64,000 bases of DNA from Lactuca virosa (GCA_928212115.1 CAKMRJ010004445.1:83140176-83204175); one strand, 5' to 3'. Numbered from the stretch's first letter, positions 21,643 to 34,354 are shown. Notes: generated by a model not told the origin, from the sequence alone. Numbers and translations: made by a program.

Positions 21643-23682
21643 GGTGGTTTAAGTGAACTAAATTCCATGGATTGGTATTTAGACTTAAACTGTTGGAAGT
21701 TCAATATATGAACTGAATCATTGTAAATATATGGATACAAACCATAGGAAATACTTAAGTGGGGTATTGGGTAGTGATAAACCCTAGTATTCTAAGATAT
21801 TAAGTTACTTCAAAATTTTTAGAGAATTAGTTTATGTGAACTAGGAATTTTGAGAATTTCTAGATTTAAACATGGATTGTTAAGTGAAGATGATACGATA
21901 TGTATCTAGTATACTTTAGGTTGAATACCTAATGGGGACAAGCACTAGAATATTAAGAGGAGATATGTCTTATATTCTATTAAGTGCTAAATGATAAGTA
22001 AATATAACATGCATTAGGTTTCATACCTATATTGCTATTATTTGAGAAAGTTTAAGGTCTGTTTCCGACCTTGGTTTAGAAAATTTTATGTTCAGAATTC
22101 TAAGAATTTTGGTAATAGAATTTACATGAAACTTTTCGAAGTGATAAAGAGACTTATGATAGTTGACATCGATAAGTTTATAAATAAACGATCGCGAGAT
22201 ATCGTAAAATAATAAATATGAAGTGTTATCGTAAATAGTGTATTAATACCAATAGAGTGGTATTATACATTTAAAGTATGTTTGATATGTAATAACATCT
22301 TTGGAAGAAAGATGGGCGTTTGAAACACGTTTGGGCAAGATAAATGTATTGGTACAAATCCATGAAGTTGTTCCATCGCTGTCGAGATTGAAGCAGTGAT
22401 TGTTTATAGAGTCAAAAGAACCGAAGATGGTGATAAATACTTCGACAGTATTGAAATTAATGTGGTACAAGATTTAGAAGAATTTAAATGAAGATCAAAG
22501 GAAAGGCTAATGAAGTTTTTAGACTCAATAGGCCAAGACTTTGTGATGTAGTATGTAGTTCGAGTAGTAACCCTATACAGGATGTTCAGACTTAGAATTT
22601 AATAATACAAAACGACTTCTATCACATCCTTATAGAAATTCCATTGTGTGTTAAGACGACTTTAACATACAAGATTGGGATGGTGAATTGAGTCATTTAG
22701 TGGTAAAAGGTTAAGCAACTTACTTGTTAGAGTAAGGTAGAGTACTTAGTTGAAGAAGATATACACTCATATTATTATATGAGAAGAGATGTTGTAGTTA
22801 GGAATGACAGAGAATCAAGTTGAAGCTAGTAGAACATGCTGAGATGCAGCTGTAATGCGGGTTTCCTAGGATAGATTCCTATGAAGTAGACTTAAAAGAT
22901 ACAATCATGAGAAGAAGACTTACTCAGATACAGGAATGACGATGTCATGGAAGGATAATGAAATGAACAAATGTGCATGGTGAATTACATGAGTTAGAAG
23001 ATGATGCAAGTAGTTGAAACCGTTTGTATCCACGCTGCTAGAGTAAATTCTGGTATAGTGTATCTTGCAGAGTAGATACTACCCGAGAAAGAATTTATAT
23101 GAAGAAATGGAAGTAAAATTTCTATCGACCTATGAAAAAGTATTAGAATATACTAAATCGAGCATATGCATGAGAAGAATCCTAGAAGGCGAGTATAGGA
23201 AATCTAAGATATGTTTGATAGAAATGTGAAATCCCTAATTGAGTCTAGGAGAAATTGTCATAAGTACTTGTTTGAACACGTTCATGTGTAATAAGTTGCT
23301 TTGTGATTTTGAATGGTGACTTGGAAACTGCAAGACAATACTTGGGACGAGTATGAATAGGTGTGAATAGTAGTAGAGGCCTATACTACTGGAAGCACAT
23401 GACTCACACTTGGATCAGGGAAAGTCACAAGGTTACCAAGAAGCTAATAATTGATTCCGTTCTTGTTCAAGTATGTCATTACCTTTGTTTCGGTGATGAC
23501 TAGGGAGACGATTTCCATTCGATCCATAGTGGTCATAAAGAATCGAGTCCGATTAGTATAAATCCGCGAAAGGATTTGATTGGTTCAGAGAACCATGTCT
23601 TGTATAGTGACGGAACTTCAGTAGGAATATTGAAGAAGTAGATGGTCGAGGTAGTCGATAGAAATATAACGATCTTCATTAA
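21643..23682 (+). pseudogene. Gypsy 1 degenerate gag region
   Basis: By position this should hold gag. No frame longer than about 80 codons survives, and no zinc knuckle or capsid motif was recognised on either strand. It is either heavily mutated or replaced by unrelated sequence. Confidence 0.4.
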
Positions 23683-24507
23683 ATGATTGAGCAATTATTA
23701 GCTAGAGATGTGACTTGCTATGTGGTGTTACTAGCCACAAGAAATGTTTCTGCCCTACTCTTACTAGTCAAATGGCGGGGAGTCAAGTTTCCGTTCAACA
23801 ATCAAAGAGTACTCCAACTAAAAAGGAGGAGGTGCCAAAAGCTAAAAGTTGTGTATTCCAGATTACCGTAGAAAAGGCATGCGAGAACCTCAATATTGTG
23901 ACTGGGACATTTCTCGTCAAATTTATACCTGTACACATCTTATTTGATTCCAATGCCTCAGATTCTTTTGTGTCTCGAGAATTCGAATATTCTTTTCAAA
24001 TTGCTTGTTACGCATTTGTCCAATCATTTCATATAGATAACATAGGAAGTATATCATTACTTGCGGATAAAGTGTATAGAGATAGTGTCATAGGAATTGA
24101 AGGTTATAATCTTCTTGCTAACCTAATTCCTATCTCCTTGCCCAACTTTGATATTATTCTTGGCATAGATCGGTTGTCAAAGAACCACACAAAATTCTTG
24201 TGCTACGAAAAGATAGTACTCATCCCTATCGAAAGGGAAGATTATATTTATGTCTATGGTGAAAATAATAATTTCATTCTTAAAAACTCATAAATTTATA
24301 TCGAAGGGATATTCTACTTATCCGGCTTATACAGTTGATATCTCAAAAGAGGGGAAGAAAACTATAATTGATAATCCCGTCATTAATGAATACCCTAATG
24401 TTTTCCCCGACGAATTGCCTGAACTACCCCCGGATAGGCAAGTAGAATTCCGAATTGATCTTATACCTAATGCTGCTCCAATTGCCAAAGACTGCTATAT
24501 AGAATAA
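23683..24507 (+). pseudogene. Gypsy 1 protease and start of RT
   Basis: The frame 23715-24293 encodes a retropepsin-like domain: VTGTFLVKFIPVHILFDSNA, with Asn where the active-site Gly of D-S-G is expected, then FVSREF and DIILGIDRLSKN. A frameshift near 24250 leads to frame 24250-24507, ending VFPDELPELPPDRQVEFRID and LIPNAAPIAK, which is the usual lead-in to gypsy RT. The frame then stops at a deletion junction near 24505. Confidence 0.8.
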
Positions 24508-25465
24508 TAACTTTTGAATAATTGTCAACCGACTGACTAAGAGTGCATATTTTCTCGCCATACGTGAAACGGCTCCAATGGAGAAATACACACAAGTATA
24601 CTTAGACGAAGTTGTGGCGAGACATGGTGTGCTACTAAAGATTATTTCTGATCGTGATACTCGCTTCACTTCTCACTTTTGGGCGAGTATGCAACGTGAA
24701 TTGGGATCTCGTTTTGCTCTCAGTACAACTTATCATCCCCAGACAGATGGTCAGACGGAGAGAACAATCCAAACTATAGAAGATATGCTTCGTGCATGTG
24801 TCTTGGAGTTCGGTGGTAACTGGGATAAGTATTTACCACTTGTCGAATTTTCATATAACAATAGTTACCACGCTTCAATCAAAATGCCACCATATGAAGC
24901 ATTATATGGTCGTAGATGTCGTACTCAATTATGTTGGCGTGAAGTATGACAGGAAATCCTTGGCGTGAAAGAATGAAAGCGGACCAGGATCGACAAAATT
25001 CCTATACATAAAAGAGGAGACGACCAATAGAATTCCAGGTGAATGATTTCGTAATGCTGAAGGTATCCACATGGATAGGTCTTATGCGATTTGGAAAGAA
25101 AGGAAAACTAAGTCCCAGATTTGTTGGTCCTTTCAAGATTATCCAAAGAATTTGTAAGCAAGCATACCGCTTGGAATTGCCTAAAGATTTGGCAGGTATT
25201 CATGATGTGTTTCATGTGAGTTATCTACGCAAATGCTTAAGCATATATGATGAGACGGTTCCATTATCCGAAGTGAAATTGGATAATAAGTTAAGATATG
25301 TATAAGAGCCTGAAGAGATCGTGAATGAAAGAATAACTAATATACGTAATAAATAAGTGGAGTTGGTGCTTGTCAAGTGGAAACACCATCGAGGCCCAAA
25401 TTATACTTAGGAGAATAAGAATGAGATAAGAGCGAAATATCCCCATTTGTTTTTATCGTTATGAT
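24508..25465 (+). pseudogene. Gypsy 1 integrase core and chromodomain-like tail
   Basis: Sequence resumes in the integrase core (VNRLTKSAYFL), with the second catalytic Asp in IISDRDTRF and the Glu region in TTYHPQTDGQTERT and SYNNSYH. The first catalytic Asp lay upstream of the junction and is lost. A stop follows LCWREV (24948), then frame 25039-25305 (GKLSPRFVGPFKI, AYRLELP, HDVFHVSYL). The tail VLVKWKHHRGPNYT, with a stop where Trp is expected, then KYPHLF is the chromodomain-like end typical of chromoviruses. Confidence 0.85.
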
Positions 25466-25499
25466 TTCGGGGACGAAATCCTCAAAAGGAGGATGTATT

Positions 25500-27690
25500 T
25501 GTAACATACACGATTTCACGTTTTGAAATCGTGTTTTAAGTAATGATATTATGAAATATTATATAATTATGAGTATTGAGTTCTAACGGATAGTTTTTAC
25601 TAGAAAAGAAGTAAAACTATGTTTAGAATCAATCGGAAAATATTGGAAGTCTTATGAGATTCCAATTAAATGACAAATATCGAAATTTAACGAAAATATA
25701 AAATTTGAAATAAGTAAAATTTTATTATTGAAAGTTGTAAAGAATCTCGTTAGAAACATTTAGGCGAAAACCTCATCGAAATCCGAGTTATAACGAAGAA
25801 GTTATGACCAATCGAAGATCCGCGACAAAACCGGCATGACGCCGAATGACGTAAAAAGTGAGTTTTTGATAAACTACTTTTTAACCTTAGTGATCTAAGT
25901 GAAAATCGTAGTATTTGTTAAACCGAGAATTTCGATAAAAAGAACGCCAAAATCTGACTTCGTATGAGGAAGTTATGATTTTTCTAAGTTTCAGCTTAGC
26001 AGTAGACAGCTAAAAACTCGAATTTTAGATCGAGTGATTTTTAGCCGAAACAACCTAAACGAGAATTGAAGATCTCATCAATAGTAGTACAACGGTAAAA
26101 AGACTGTTGAAAACGGACGTCGGATGAAGAAGTTATGAATTTTTAACGGATTTTCCTGTCCCGATCTGTTAAAAATAATAATATTAAAACTAAAGTCAAA
26201 ATTAGCCGACTAAGTCTAAACGAAATTCGTAGAGCATAATTTTCCATACGCGTGCATATAAAGAACGTCAAAAACGGAGCCCGTATGAGAAAGTTGTGGA
26301 TTTTAGAAGATTGGGGCACAATTTTCGAGAATTTTCGCATGAATAGTGCCGGCCACGTGACCTCGCATGAACAGTAGCCGCGTGTCGCTTCCGGATTCGA
26401 CCGAAGTCGCAGCCAACCAGCGTCCAACGCCACCTCGCCCCATGTCGCGTCCGAGCTCGCATAGTTGTCGCGCCCGAGGCCTGCAACGTGTCCGACGCGT
26501 GTCTCTCCCTTAATGCTGCTGACTCGCCCTTCTGATCGGCCGACTTCGGATCTCACCCTATAAATAGGAGGGCTGCGAACCCTCCCGAGTAAAATGGGAA
26601 ATTAGCCATTTTCACCCCCTTTTTAATATTTTTATTATTTTGACTTCCCCCGAAGCCCCGATATTATTTCCAACGCCCGAAACACGCCCCGAAGTGCCCG
26701 AGAAGCCCGAAAAATTTATCTTTTCGGTTTTGAAGCTCTACCTTCGCAGAGCCCGATTTTCAATAAATCTCCCGGTTTTCAACGAAGGAAGTTATATTTA
26801 GAGCCGAAGTGCTGCCCAATTTACTATTTTTACCCCCGGTTATTTCACGGTGAGTTTAATATATAGGAACAATTGTATGTTATGTGTTATATGTGCTATG
26901 TGCTTGTCAGTGTTATTATTCCGAGTTATTTTCCCGTGTTATTTTTATTCCCTATTTTTAATAGCAAAGTAATACCTTTGACCATGTGATCAGTGAAAGG
27001 ACTTAGATTCACATTGGTACTGGTATATAACATCTGGCCATGTAGAACATGTCTCCGTAAGAGAATGACTTCTATTCTATGGTATTGGCAGAAGGTTAGA
27101 CAGGGCTATAAGCCTGAAATCTACCAAAATGTTAATCTGAAGTTGTATGTCTTCTGTGCCATTTGGGCCAAAGCTTTATTGATGTATATCAAGTATGTAA
27201 ATTGTTATGTCTCATTGATTGTATATCTTTGAATCAAATCAATGATTGATATGGAAAGTTTGTCTCATGATTCACATATGCCTTTGTTGTTCCTTGTTCC
27301 TCTTTGCTTCTGCCATATTGAATTATATATATAGCATAACGTTATATTGTATCTATTATTGAACTCAGTAAGCGTCACCGCTTACCCCTCTCAGTGTTTA
27401 ACAATTGCAGGAGATAAGTAACCAGTATGGTTATATACTATCGGAAGATGTAGAATAGTTTGTACTATTACTTTTGTACTTCGGTTTATGTTTGTATAAA
27501 ATTACAATATCCTGGGTAGTTATTTAAAATATTAAAACTTAGTCGGTTTGTATCCAGTCTTTTGTAATCACTTTATCAATGTAAAATATTGTTTTATAAA
27601 TTTGCATGTAGCATGTTTTGGAGTAAGAATTGTCAAGTATGAAAGTTTGGGTCTTTCAGAAATATGAAAGTTTAGAAAGGGGTTCTTTCA
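25500..27690 (+). repeat. Gypsy 1 3' LTR
   Basis: The LTR is 2.19 kb and pairs with 19446-21626. It has the same four modules, GC-rich segment and TATA box. Scattered single-base differences suggest a fairly recent insertion. Confidence 0.95.
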
Positions 27691-27835
27691 ATGACACAAG
27701 TTATATCCTATTTCATATGCTAGTTAGCATTAACAATATGGCTTTGGATCATGTAGTCGAGCTTTATTAAGCTTATTTAAGTGTTTTTTTGGTTTATTTT
27801 AAAAAAGGGAAGACAAGAGACTATATTACTTGATT

Positions 27836-28166
27836 TGCCTAACATAACAATAAAGTAGATTTATATTAAAGTTACAATCCTAATACTTATTCATTTTTAA
27901 GGTTAAATTTTTCGAACCTAATTTTATCTGTACTTGTGAATTTCTTGAGCAGAGCTCATCAACATCTTAGTCAGCCTTACAAATATGAGGTAAAGCTTCC
28001 AATGCATATCGCCTATGCTTTTACATTGTTTTTGCTACATATGACATAAACATTTTATAAGGTAAACATTATATTATAAAAATGAAGGAGTTGTTATTGT
28101 TTAGGGTGTTTGTTTTAATTAAATTGATACCGACAATTAATGAATTTGGACTAAATTTATTGTGTA
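27836..28166. repeat. Direct repeat, left copy (about 330 bp)
   Basis: Matches 30056-30386 from CCTAACATAACAATAAAGTA to AATTTGGACTAAATTTATTG, with scattered differences and short indels. The two copies flank the copia fragment. No TG...CA ends or coding content were seen. Confidence 0.85.
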
Positions 28167-28199
28167 TGTTGGGTTTTTATTCAAAAACTAGTTTCAAAA

Positions 28200-28674
28200 A
28201 CAAGAAATTTAGCAACGGAAGACTCACATGTATCATCCGACCTTAAGTCAAATGATTCCAACACTCCGCCCTTTTGGAGTTGGGCAATACGCTTCTTGTT
28301 GACATGTCCAAGACGACAATGCCACAAGCATGCTTTGTCTAACCATTAGACGCATCAATTTGTAACACACTATTTCCTAAATTGTCTACAACCGTCACAG
28401 TTTCATATACACCATCACAAGGCAATACTTCAAAATAAATTACAACATTATAATAAGCATGAATAGAACCATTCTCATTATTGTAAGAATATCTAAAACC
28501 TTGTATGTACAAACCATGGAATGAAATAATATTCCTTGTCATTTCTGACGAGTAGCAACAATTATTTAAATCTAAACTTAACCCACTACTAAGCACTAAA
28601 GAATAAACGCCGATCTTGGTAACATGTGACGATCTCCTATTGCCCATTATCAGGTTCATCTTCCCATGCTCCAT
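28200..28674 (-). pseudogene. Copia pre-integrase domain remnant
   Basis: The frame includes NLIMGNRRSSHVTKIGVYSL, NNCCYSSEMTRNIISFHGLY and LPCDGVYETVTVVDNLGNSV, a GAG-pre-integrase domain. It then has a stop and a shifted remnant of the CRLGHV zinc-finger start. The cognate copia element at 37484-37945 aligns along its length. Confidence 0.8.
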
Positions 28675-28816
28675 ATCCCTACATTCTTTTAGTCCCTACA
28701 AGTCAGAGCAAATGTGAAAACCACATCCTGTATCAAGGACCCAAGAATTAGAATGCGATGATTTTTTAGATTGAATAGTGTAAATACCTGCCGAGGTAGG
28801 CTTGATCTTGCCATCC

Positions 28817-29700
28817 TTAATATCCTACAATTATTTGGGGCAACTTCTTTTCCAATACCCCTTGTCTTGGTAGTAGAAGCACGTTGCCTCCTTTGGATAT
28901 GAGGCCAGAGGGGGAGCAGAACTGGATTTCCTTTGGGTCCACTACTAGAAGACCCTTTATGAGATTTTCCCTTCCAGTTTTGCTTTGAAGGAGCTTTCTT
29001 CTTTTTCCCCTTCCCATGTCCAATGGCCAGGACTGGAGCAGTAGCAATAGGAGTGGATTTAACACTTTTTTCTCTTTAATCCACTTTCAATGTTTCTCAG
29101 CTAGCCTTGAAGTTGACTCAACGTGACTTCCTCTTTGTTCAAATTATAAGTCATTTTGAACTGATCATAACAACTAGGTAACGAGTGCAAGACTATATCG
29201 ATATCCAATTCCTCATCAAAATTCACGTTAAATTTCAGCAAATGATCCACATAGCGCTGCATGCGTTGCAGGTAGGTCGTGACAAACTCTCTGTCCTTCA
29301 TCTTGGTAGTGATCATCGAGACAATGATCTCATACCTCTCTTTCCTGACACTCTGATGGTACCTCTCCATCAAGTCCTGGTGCATCTCATAGGGATAGAA
29401 GTCCTCATAGGACTTCTGGAGTTTTGGAGTTATAGTAGCGAGCATGATGCAATGTACTTTCATTGCATCTCTCTCATGTGCCTCATATGCAGCAATCTCT
29501 TCTGGAGTAGCAGTGTTAAGGTCAACCTCCTTGAGCTCCTTATCGAGAACATATTCTTTGTCCTCATATCTTGTGACCATCCTTATGTTGTGAATCCAAT
29601 CGTTAAAATTGTTTCCGTTAAAGATCACTCTCCCACATAAGTTCATTAGGGAGAAGGAGCCAGAAGCGTTGGAGCCTGAAGCGTTGTTTTGAGTAGACAT
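28817..29700 (-). pseudogene. Copia gag remnant
   Basis: From Met 29700 the frame encodes about 199 residues of copia capsid (UBN2-type): FSLMNLCGRVIFNGNNFNDW, RYEDKEYVLDKELKEVD, LATITPKLQKSYEDFY and LHSLPSCYDQFKMTYNLNKE. It is broken after QLQG (29101). The C-terminal basic part and the zinc knuckle follow in shifted frames (to 28817). In the knuckle the second Cys and the His both read as Tyr, each explainable by one transition, so nucleic-acid binding would be lost. Confidence 0.9.
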
Positions 29701-30055
29701 CTGGAAAAAAAGCCAAAGTTTTGATTAGGCCTTAAGCATTCCAATGAACCTTCTAGAATTAAGGCCAATGAACCCGCTAGGGTTTCAGTCAAAACCCTAA
29801 TTGGATAGCTTAGGCCTTAAGCAATCCAATGAACCTTCTAGAATTAAGGCCTTGGACGAAAATGAGATGGGCTCCCCTCTTATTTTCGTCCACCTTATAA
29901 TCCATGGGGTTTCACAACCCACAATTCAATTATCCAATAATTGCAATCCAGTCCCCTAAGTTCAATTAATATCTCTTGATCACCAAATTAATGCAAATTA
30001 ATTCTAGACCAACATATTAATTAATAATCACTTCAAGAGAGGATATATCCATTTT

Positions 30056-30386
30056 CCTAACATAACAATAAAGTAGATTTGTATTCAAAATTTCAATCAT
30101 AATTTTTATTCTTTTTTAAGGTTAATTTTTTCGAACCTATTATTATCCATACTTGTGAATTTCTTGAGCAGAGCTCATCATCATCTTCGTCTGCCTTACA
30201 AATATGAGGTAAAGCTTTCAACATATATCACCTATGCTTTTACATTGTTTTCGGTACATAGGACATAACCATTTTGTAAGGTAAACATTATATTATAAAA
30301 ACGAAGGAGTTGTTATTGTTTAGGGTGTTTGATTTAATTAAATTGATATGACAATTAATGAATTTGGACTAAATTTATTGTGTACA
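30056..30386. repeat. Direct repeat, right copy (about 330 bp)
   Basis: Pairs with 27836-28166, with start points 2220 bp apart. The sequence right of it differs from that right of the left copy. Confidence 0.85.
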
Positions 30387-31664
30387 GCAGGAAGTATTAT
30401 TGGATGAAAAAGATTCTTATTTTCTTGATCTAGAAATAAGGTGGAAATGAATTTCGACGTACTCGTGTACATATGGTATTTTTTGTGGCGTTATCTTTCA
30501 TGATGTGTTCAACTAGCTGGGTGTTATCTTGGTGTGTGTGTGTGTGTTTTTTCCTGTTGTTTATTTTTCTTTTTCATCATACTTACACAGGTACATGTAT
30601 CTACATAGTGGAATGGTCCGATTGTTGACCCATACATATAGGAAAGGACTTACAAAAGAAATCAAATTCAAGGGGAGAATTAATGTATAAAATACTGATA
30701 TGTTTTAGTTTCGGGGTATATCAGATGACACGAATAAAAAATAAATAATTCCATCACATTTCACTCAAGAAACATAATAAAGACCAAGTGCTGAGTTGGC
30801 ATAAAGGTATTATATATGTTTATGTCACATGATGTACTTTTTTTTTATTGAAAAGTATAGCCAATAGAATACAAAATTTTACTATCTCTGTTTTGTTTAT
30901 AGTTGCTATTGCCTTAAATAGAAAGTATGAAGACATCATCGGTTATATCATCAAGGTGGACACCAGGCCCCAAACTTTTGTTGACAAAAATATTATCTTC
31001 GGGATCGCACTACCATTTAAGTGGTTCTTGTTATGGACGTTACTTGAGGCACTATACATATGTGAAAATGGTGTCCACATCTTTTTGTTACCCTGGGTAT
31101 TGTTTTTATCTAGATGTGACGTGGAAACACCTAATGGCAAATACCCCCAGCAATAGAAATAGGCTTCTTGGCCTTCGGTTATGGGTGGTAAATCATCTAC
31201 AATTTCATCAGGTTCTTCAGTCTCTGTTTCTATATCTTCTTCCATTACACCATTTTCACTGTTGACATTAGCAGGAAGCTCGATAGTGGCAACATTACGT
31301 TCTTGAGATTTTTTCTCTTGTTATTGTTTGGGTTGGGCCTGCAAATGTTGTTGCTACAGTTGTGGTTCTAGAGGTGGCTGGGACCGGGATTGGGGAGGTA
31401 GCGGTTGTGATTGGGTCAGGATTGGGCCGAGGCTAAGGATTTCAAGGTTCGTCGCTTTTTTCCTCATCATCATCATTATAGTAAGTGGTAATTGCTAGAC
31501 TTAATCAATAATATCAATGATATATTTCTTGAGCAACGTTAATAGTACCTTTATCACAATAAGTTCAAGTCGAGACTTTTGACAACCAGATTGGATATTT
31601 TTCAAAATCAAAATTAGATCCTGATTACAAGCGGAGTGTACCAAATAACTAATTAACATCTCTA
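30387..31664. other. Intergenic, unidentified frames
   Basis: No gene recognised. A 100-codon minus frame (31245-30943) begins with an acidic stretch (EEDIETETEEPDEIVDDLPP) and overlaps plus frames of similar length; I know no homologue. Just 3' of the NLR pseudogene, it may include former exons of another gene. Confidence 0.35.
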
Positions 31665-34354
31665 CTTACAGTCAAATTATCTAATCTGACAACATTTGCT
31701 TCTTGCGGTGGTCCCTGCTTAACCTTTTCTTCATCTAGCCCCTTGCAATTTTAGAAAATCATGTCTCGAATAGATGACATGTTGGTTAACCACTTGGGCA
31801 GTTCTTGTATCCCGAATCTGTTTATGCGTAAAAAAGTCAGTTAGGTGAGGTGTTGTATTTCTTATGGAATTGACTCCCAATGATACCAACCTCCCAAATA
31901 CAAAGAGTGAAGGTGGTTCCTTAACTTCTGGATGCCTTTGAGACTCGGGAAAGAATCAAGCTCCTTCGAGAACAAACCAAGTTCCAACTCATTTAAGAAG
32001 GCATAACAGTCAAACATTTTGTGAGGCAAGGAAGTCAGTTTGAGGCAATGCGTAATGTCCAAAGTCTTCAAAGATTAACACTGTTTGGGAAAATTGCTTA
32101 TTTCTAAAAGACTAGGACACATGGAAATTTCTAAAGATACGAGAGATGTGAGGCCATGCATGCTCTTAATGGACACCAGTCCCTTGCAATCTCTAATCTG
32201 TAAGGAAACAAGAGGATGGGGATGGCATTCATCTAAGTGAATAATTTTTGGACACCCACGAATGCACAAGCTTCAGAGCTATATCATTTTTGAGCTGTTG
32301 GGTGCTCCATCTATCCACTTTTCCAATCTTCTCATGCGATATAGTAGGAGCGATGTCAAGGATGGAGGCAAAGGCTTTGTTAATCCAGTACCATCGAAAG
32401 TGCTTAAGCATGTCAATCTGTCCATATTCTGCAACCAAAGATGTCGTAGATGTGGTAGGTGCTCAAGCGTTGGAAGAGAGAGGCAGCTTCTATAGTCAGA
32501 TAATATGATATCCATCAGCTTATCAAGGAGCGTCCATTTCCCTTCGACGTGGATCACCATCTTGATTACCCAATTTGGAAAATTATCACCAGAAAAATTC
32601 TTAATTGTCAATGTTTTTACATCTCTAGGGGGTTGCAAGCCTTCCAATACATCCTTGTCAATTCGGTTGGCGCCTTGCTCATCCTCGCTCCATTTGAAAT
32701 GAATATTATATAAATTTTTCTTGCTAGATAAATCTGCCTTGCTAGCTTCCTCCTTGCTACAGACGTTCTCTAGATGTGAAAATAAAGAGGCTTCCACTGA
32801 GTTTATTCAAATGACGTAGCTCTTCAATACTATGTCCCTTCCTTTTAAGCACTTTGAAGGAATGTGTAAATGTTCGAAGAGAAGTCAATTGTCCCACAAT
32901 ACTCGCGGAAACATTTTCGTCACACTTAAGATACCGCGGGCTTATCAAATTTCTCATGGTTTCTGGAAACTGCTCAATGCGATTAGGCAACTTCAGAGTT
33001 TGCAAGTGGTACAATTTACCAATAGATTCAGGAAGAACACGTATCTCCGTTGATGATAAATTAAGATACCTGAGATGCACCAACCCTCCAATTGAATCGT
33101 CTAACTTCTCAATACTATCTCCCTTGAGTTTTAGAATGCGTATGCACTTTAATCGTTGAAATGAAAGTTTCTTCTCGGCTTCAACTTTGATAAACAATGT
33201 ATGCAAAGTTCTAGCCAGTGTATTCCTTTCCACGAACATAGAAACATTGGCTTTCAATTCATCGTACTCATTCTGATCTTGGTAAAAAGAGAGATGTTTA
33301 AAATGAAAGTTTCTTCTCGGCTTCAACTTTGATAAACAATGTATGCAAAGTTCTAGCCAGTGTATTCCTTTCCACGAACATAGAAACATTGGCTTTCAAT
33401 TCATCGTACTCATTCTGATCTTGGTAAAAAGAGAGATGTTTAAACTGAGGTATACATGCAATATCATCATTTGTCGCATCCACCAAACATAAGCTTTCAT
33501 GATTTGAAAGTGATAATGACAGATCATGCACCATTTCATGCATGCTACAATTATCAACGCGACCATACTCATCCCTTTCAACATCTTGGAGCAACGAATT
33601 GCTGACCAAAATTTGAAAAATATTATTTCCCACAGCTTCCATCTCCTTGTTTCTTTCCTCATCCGCTTGAATCAATCCTAAATCCATCAAAAGCCGGACC
33701 AGTTCTTCCCTTTCGATAACCTTATCTTTCTTAAATATGGAACAATATGCAAAGCATTGCTTCACAATAGAATTGGGGAGATTATCAAAGCTCAGTGCCA
33801 AACTCTTTTGAACTCTATCCCTTTCTTCTTGTAGATCCCAAACCTTGCTATTTTTTATGGACAACCATTTTTCTTTATCATCATTGTAATTTGCCAACAT
33901 GCCACCTGTTACATTTAATAACAATGGTAAACCACCACATTTTTTTACAATCTCACGGCCTATCGCCTCCAGTTCTGGAGAGGGTGATGTGCCTGCCACA
34001 AACACTCTTTCTTTAAAGATGTCCCAACAATGATCATCAGAAAGACCATTTAAAAGACACGAATCAGCCTTCATTCCAGTAGTTTCGATTTCAAGTTTCC
34101 GTGTAGTGACAAGAATGCCACTTCCATTTTGTGAGTTTACATTTAGCATACAACTCTCAAATGCTTCCCAATATGCTCTCTCTTCAACCCAAACGTCATC
34201 AAGAACAAACAAATATCTTTTTGATCCCAACTTCTCTTCAAGACTTTTAATTAAATTGACCTTACAGTGCGACTCAGGTTTCTTTCCAGCAAGAGATTCA
34301 TATATCTTTGCGAGAAGTGTGTTGATGTCAACCTTATGGTTGCATGGCATGCAA
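31665..34354 (-). pseudogene. CC-NBS-LRR resistance gene, 3' part (NB-ARC and LRR)
   Basis: On the minus strand this is most of an RGA-type intracellular immune receptor. The NB-ARC part (34354-33300) shows kinase-2 YLFVLDDVW, RNBS-B GSGILVTTR, GLPL (KKCGGLPLL), RNBS-D CFAYCSIFKKD and an MHD-like MHEMVHDL in which the Asp of MHD is Glu. The LRR part follows: frame 33389-32757 has LRYLNLSSTEIRVLPESIGK repeats, frame 32797-32279 has further repeats, then 32269-32075 and 32071-31862. A 142-bp tandem duplication (start points 33161 and 33303) shifts the frame, and more frameshifts and stops lie near 32790, 32275 and 32072. The P-loop part of the gene lies beyond the copia insertion at 42149-42357. 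It is not functional. Confidence 0.9.
33161..33444 (-). repeat. 142-bp tandem duplication inside the NLR
   Basis: ATGAAAGTTTCTTCTCGGCT starts at 33161 and 33303, and the following sequence is identical or nearly so for the full 142 bp. Because 142 is not a multiple of three, the duplication itself breaks the reading frame. It covers the NB-ARC to LRR linker (FKHLSFYQDQNEYDELKANV). Confidence 0.95.

Larger units (their letters stand above)
19441..27695 (+). mobile_element. Ty3/gypsy chromovirus 1 (Tekay-like), deleted for reverse transcriptase
   Basis: This is a structurally complete insertion. The 5' LTR (19446-21626) and 3' LTR (25500-27690) are nearly identical, begin TGTAACATACACG and end TTCTTTCA. 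They are flanked by a perfect 5-bp target duplication ATGAC (19441-19445 and 27691-27695). A primer site TGGTATCAGAGC lies 4 bp inside the 5' LTR, and a purine tract AAAAGGAGGATG precedes the 3' LTR. Internal DNA is only about 3.9 kb. It retains a protease-like region, the very start of RT, the integrase core and a chromodomain-like tail; nearly all of RT and RNase H and the integrase zinc finger are gone. The domain order and the tail motif point to the Tekay lineage. The element could move only with help from elsewhere. Confidence 0.9.
28167..30055 (-). mobile_element. Copia fragment (gag to start of integrase) between direct repeats
   Basis: A minus-strand internal piece of the same copia family as the element at 34355-42148. 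It runs from a short leader (to about 30055) through gag (29700-29101 and shifted frames) to the pre-integrase domain (28674-28339 and on to about 28200). It has no LTR, primer site, RT or RNase H. Both ends abut the 330-bp direct repeats. Confidence 0.75.
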
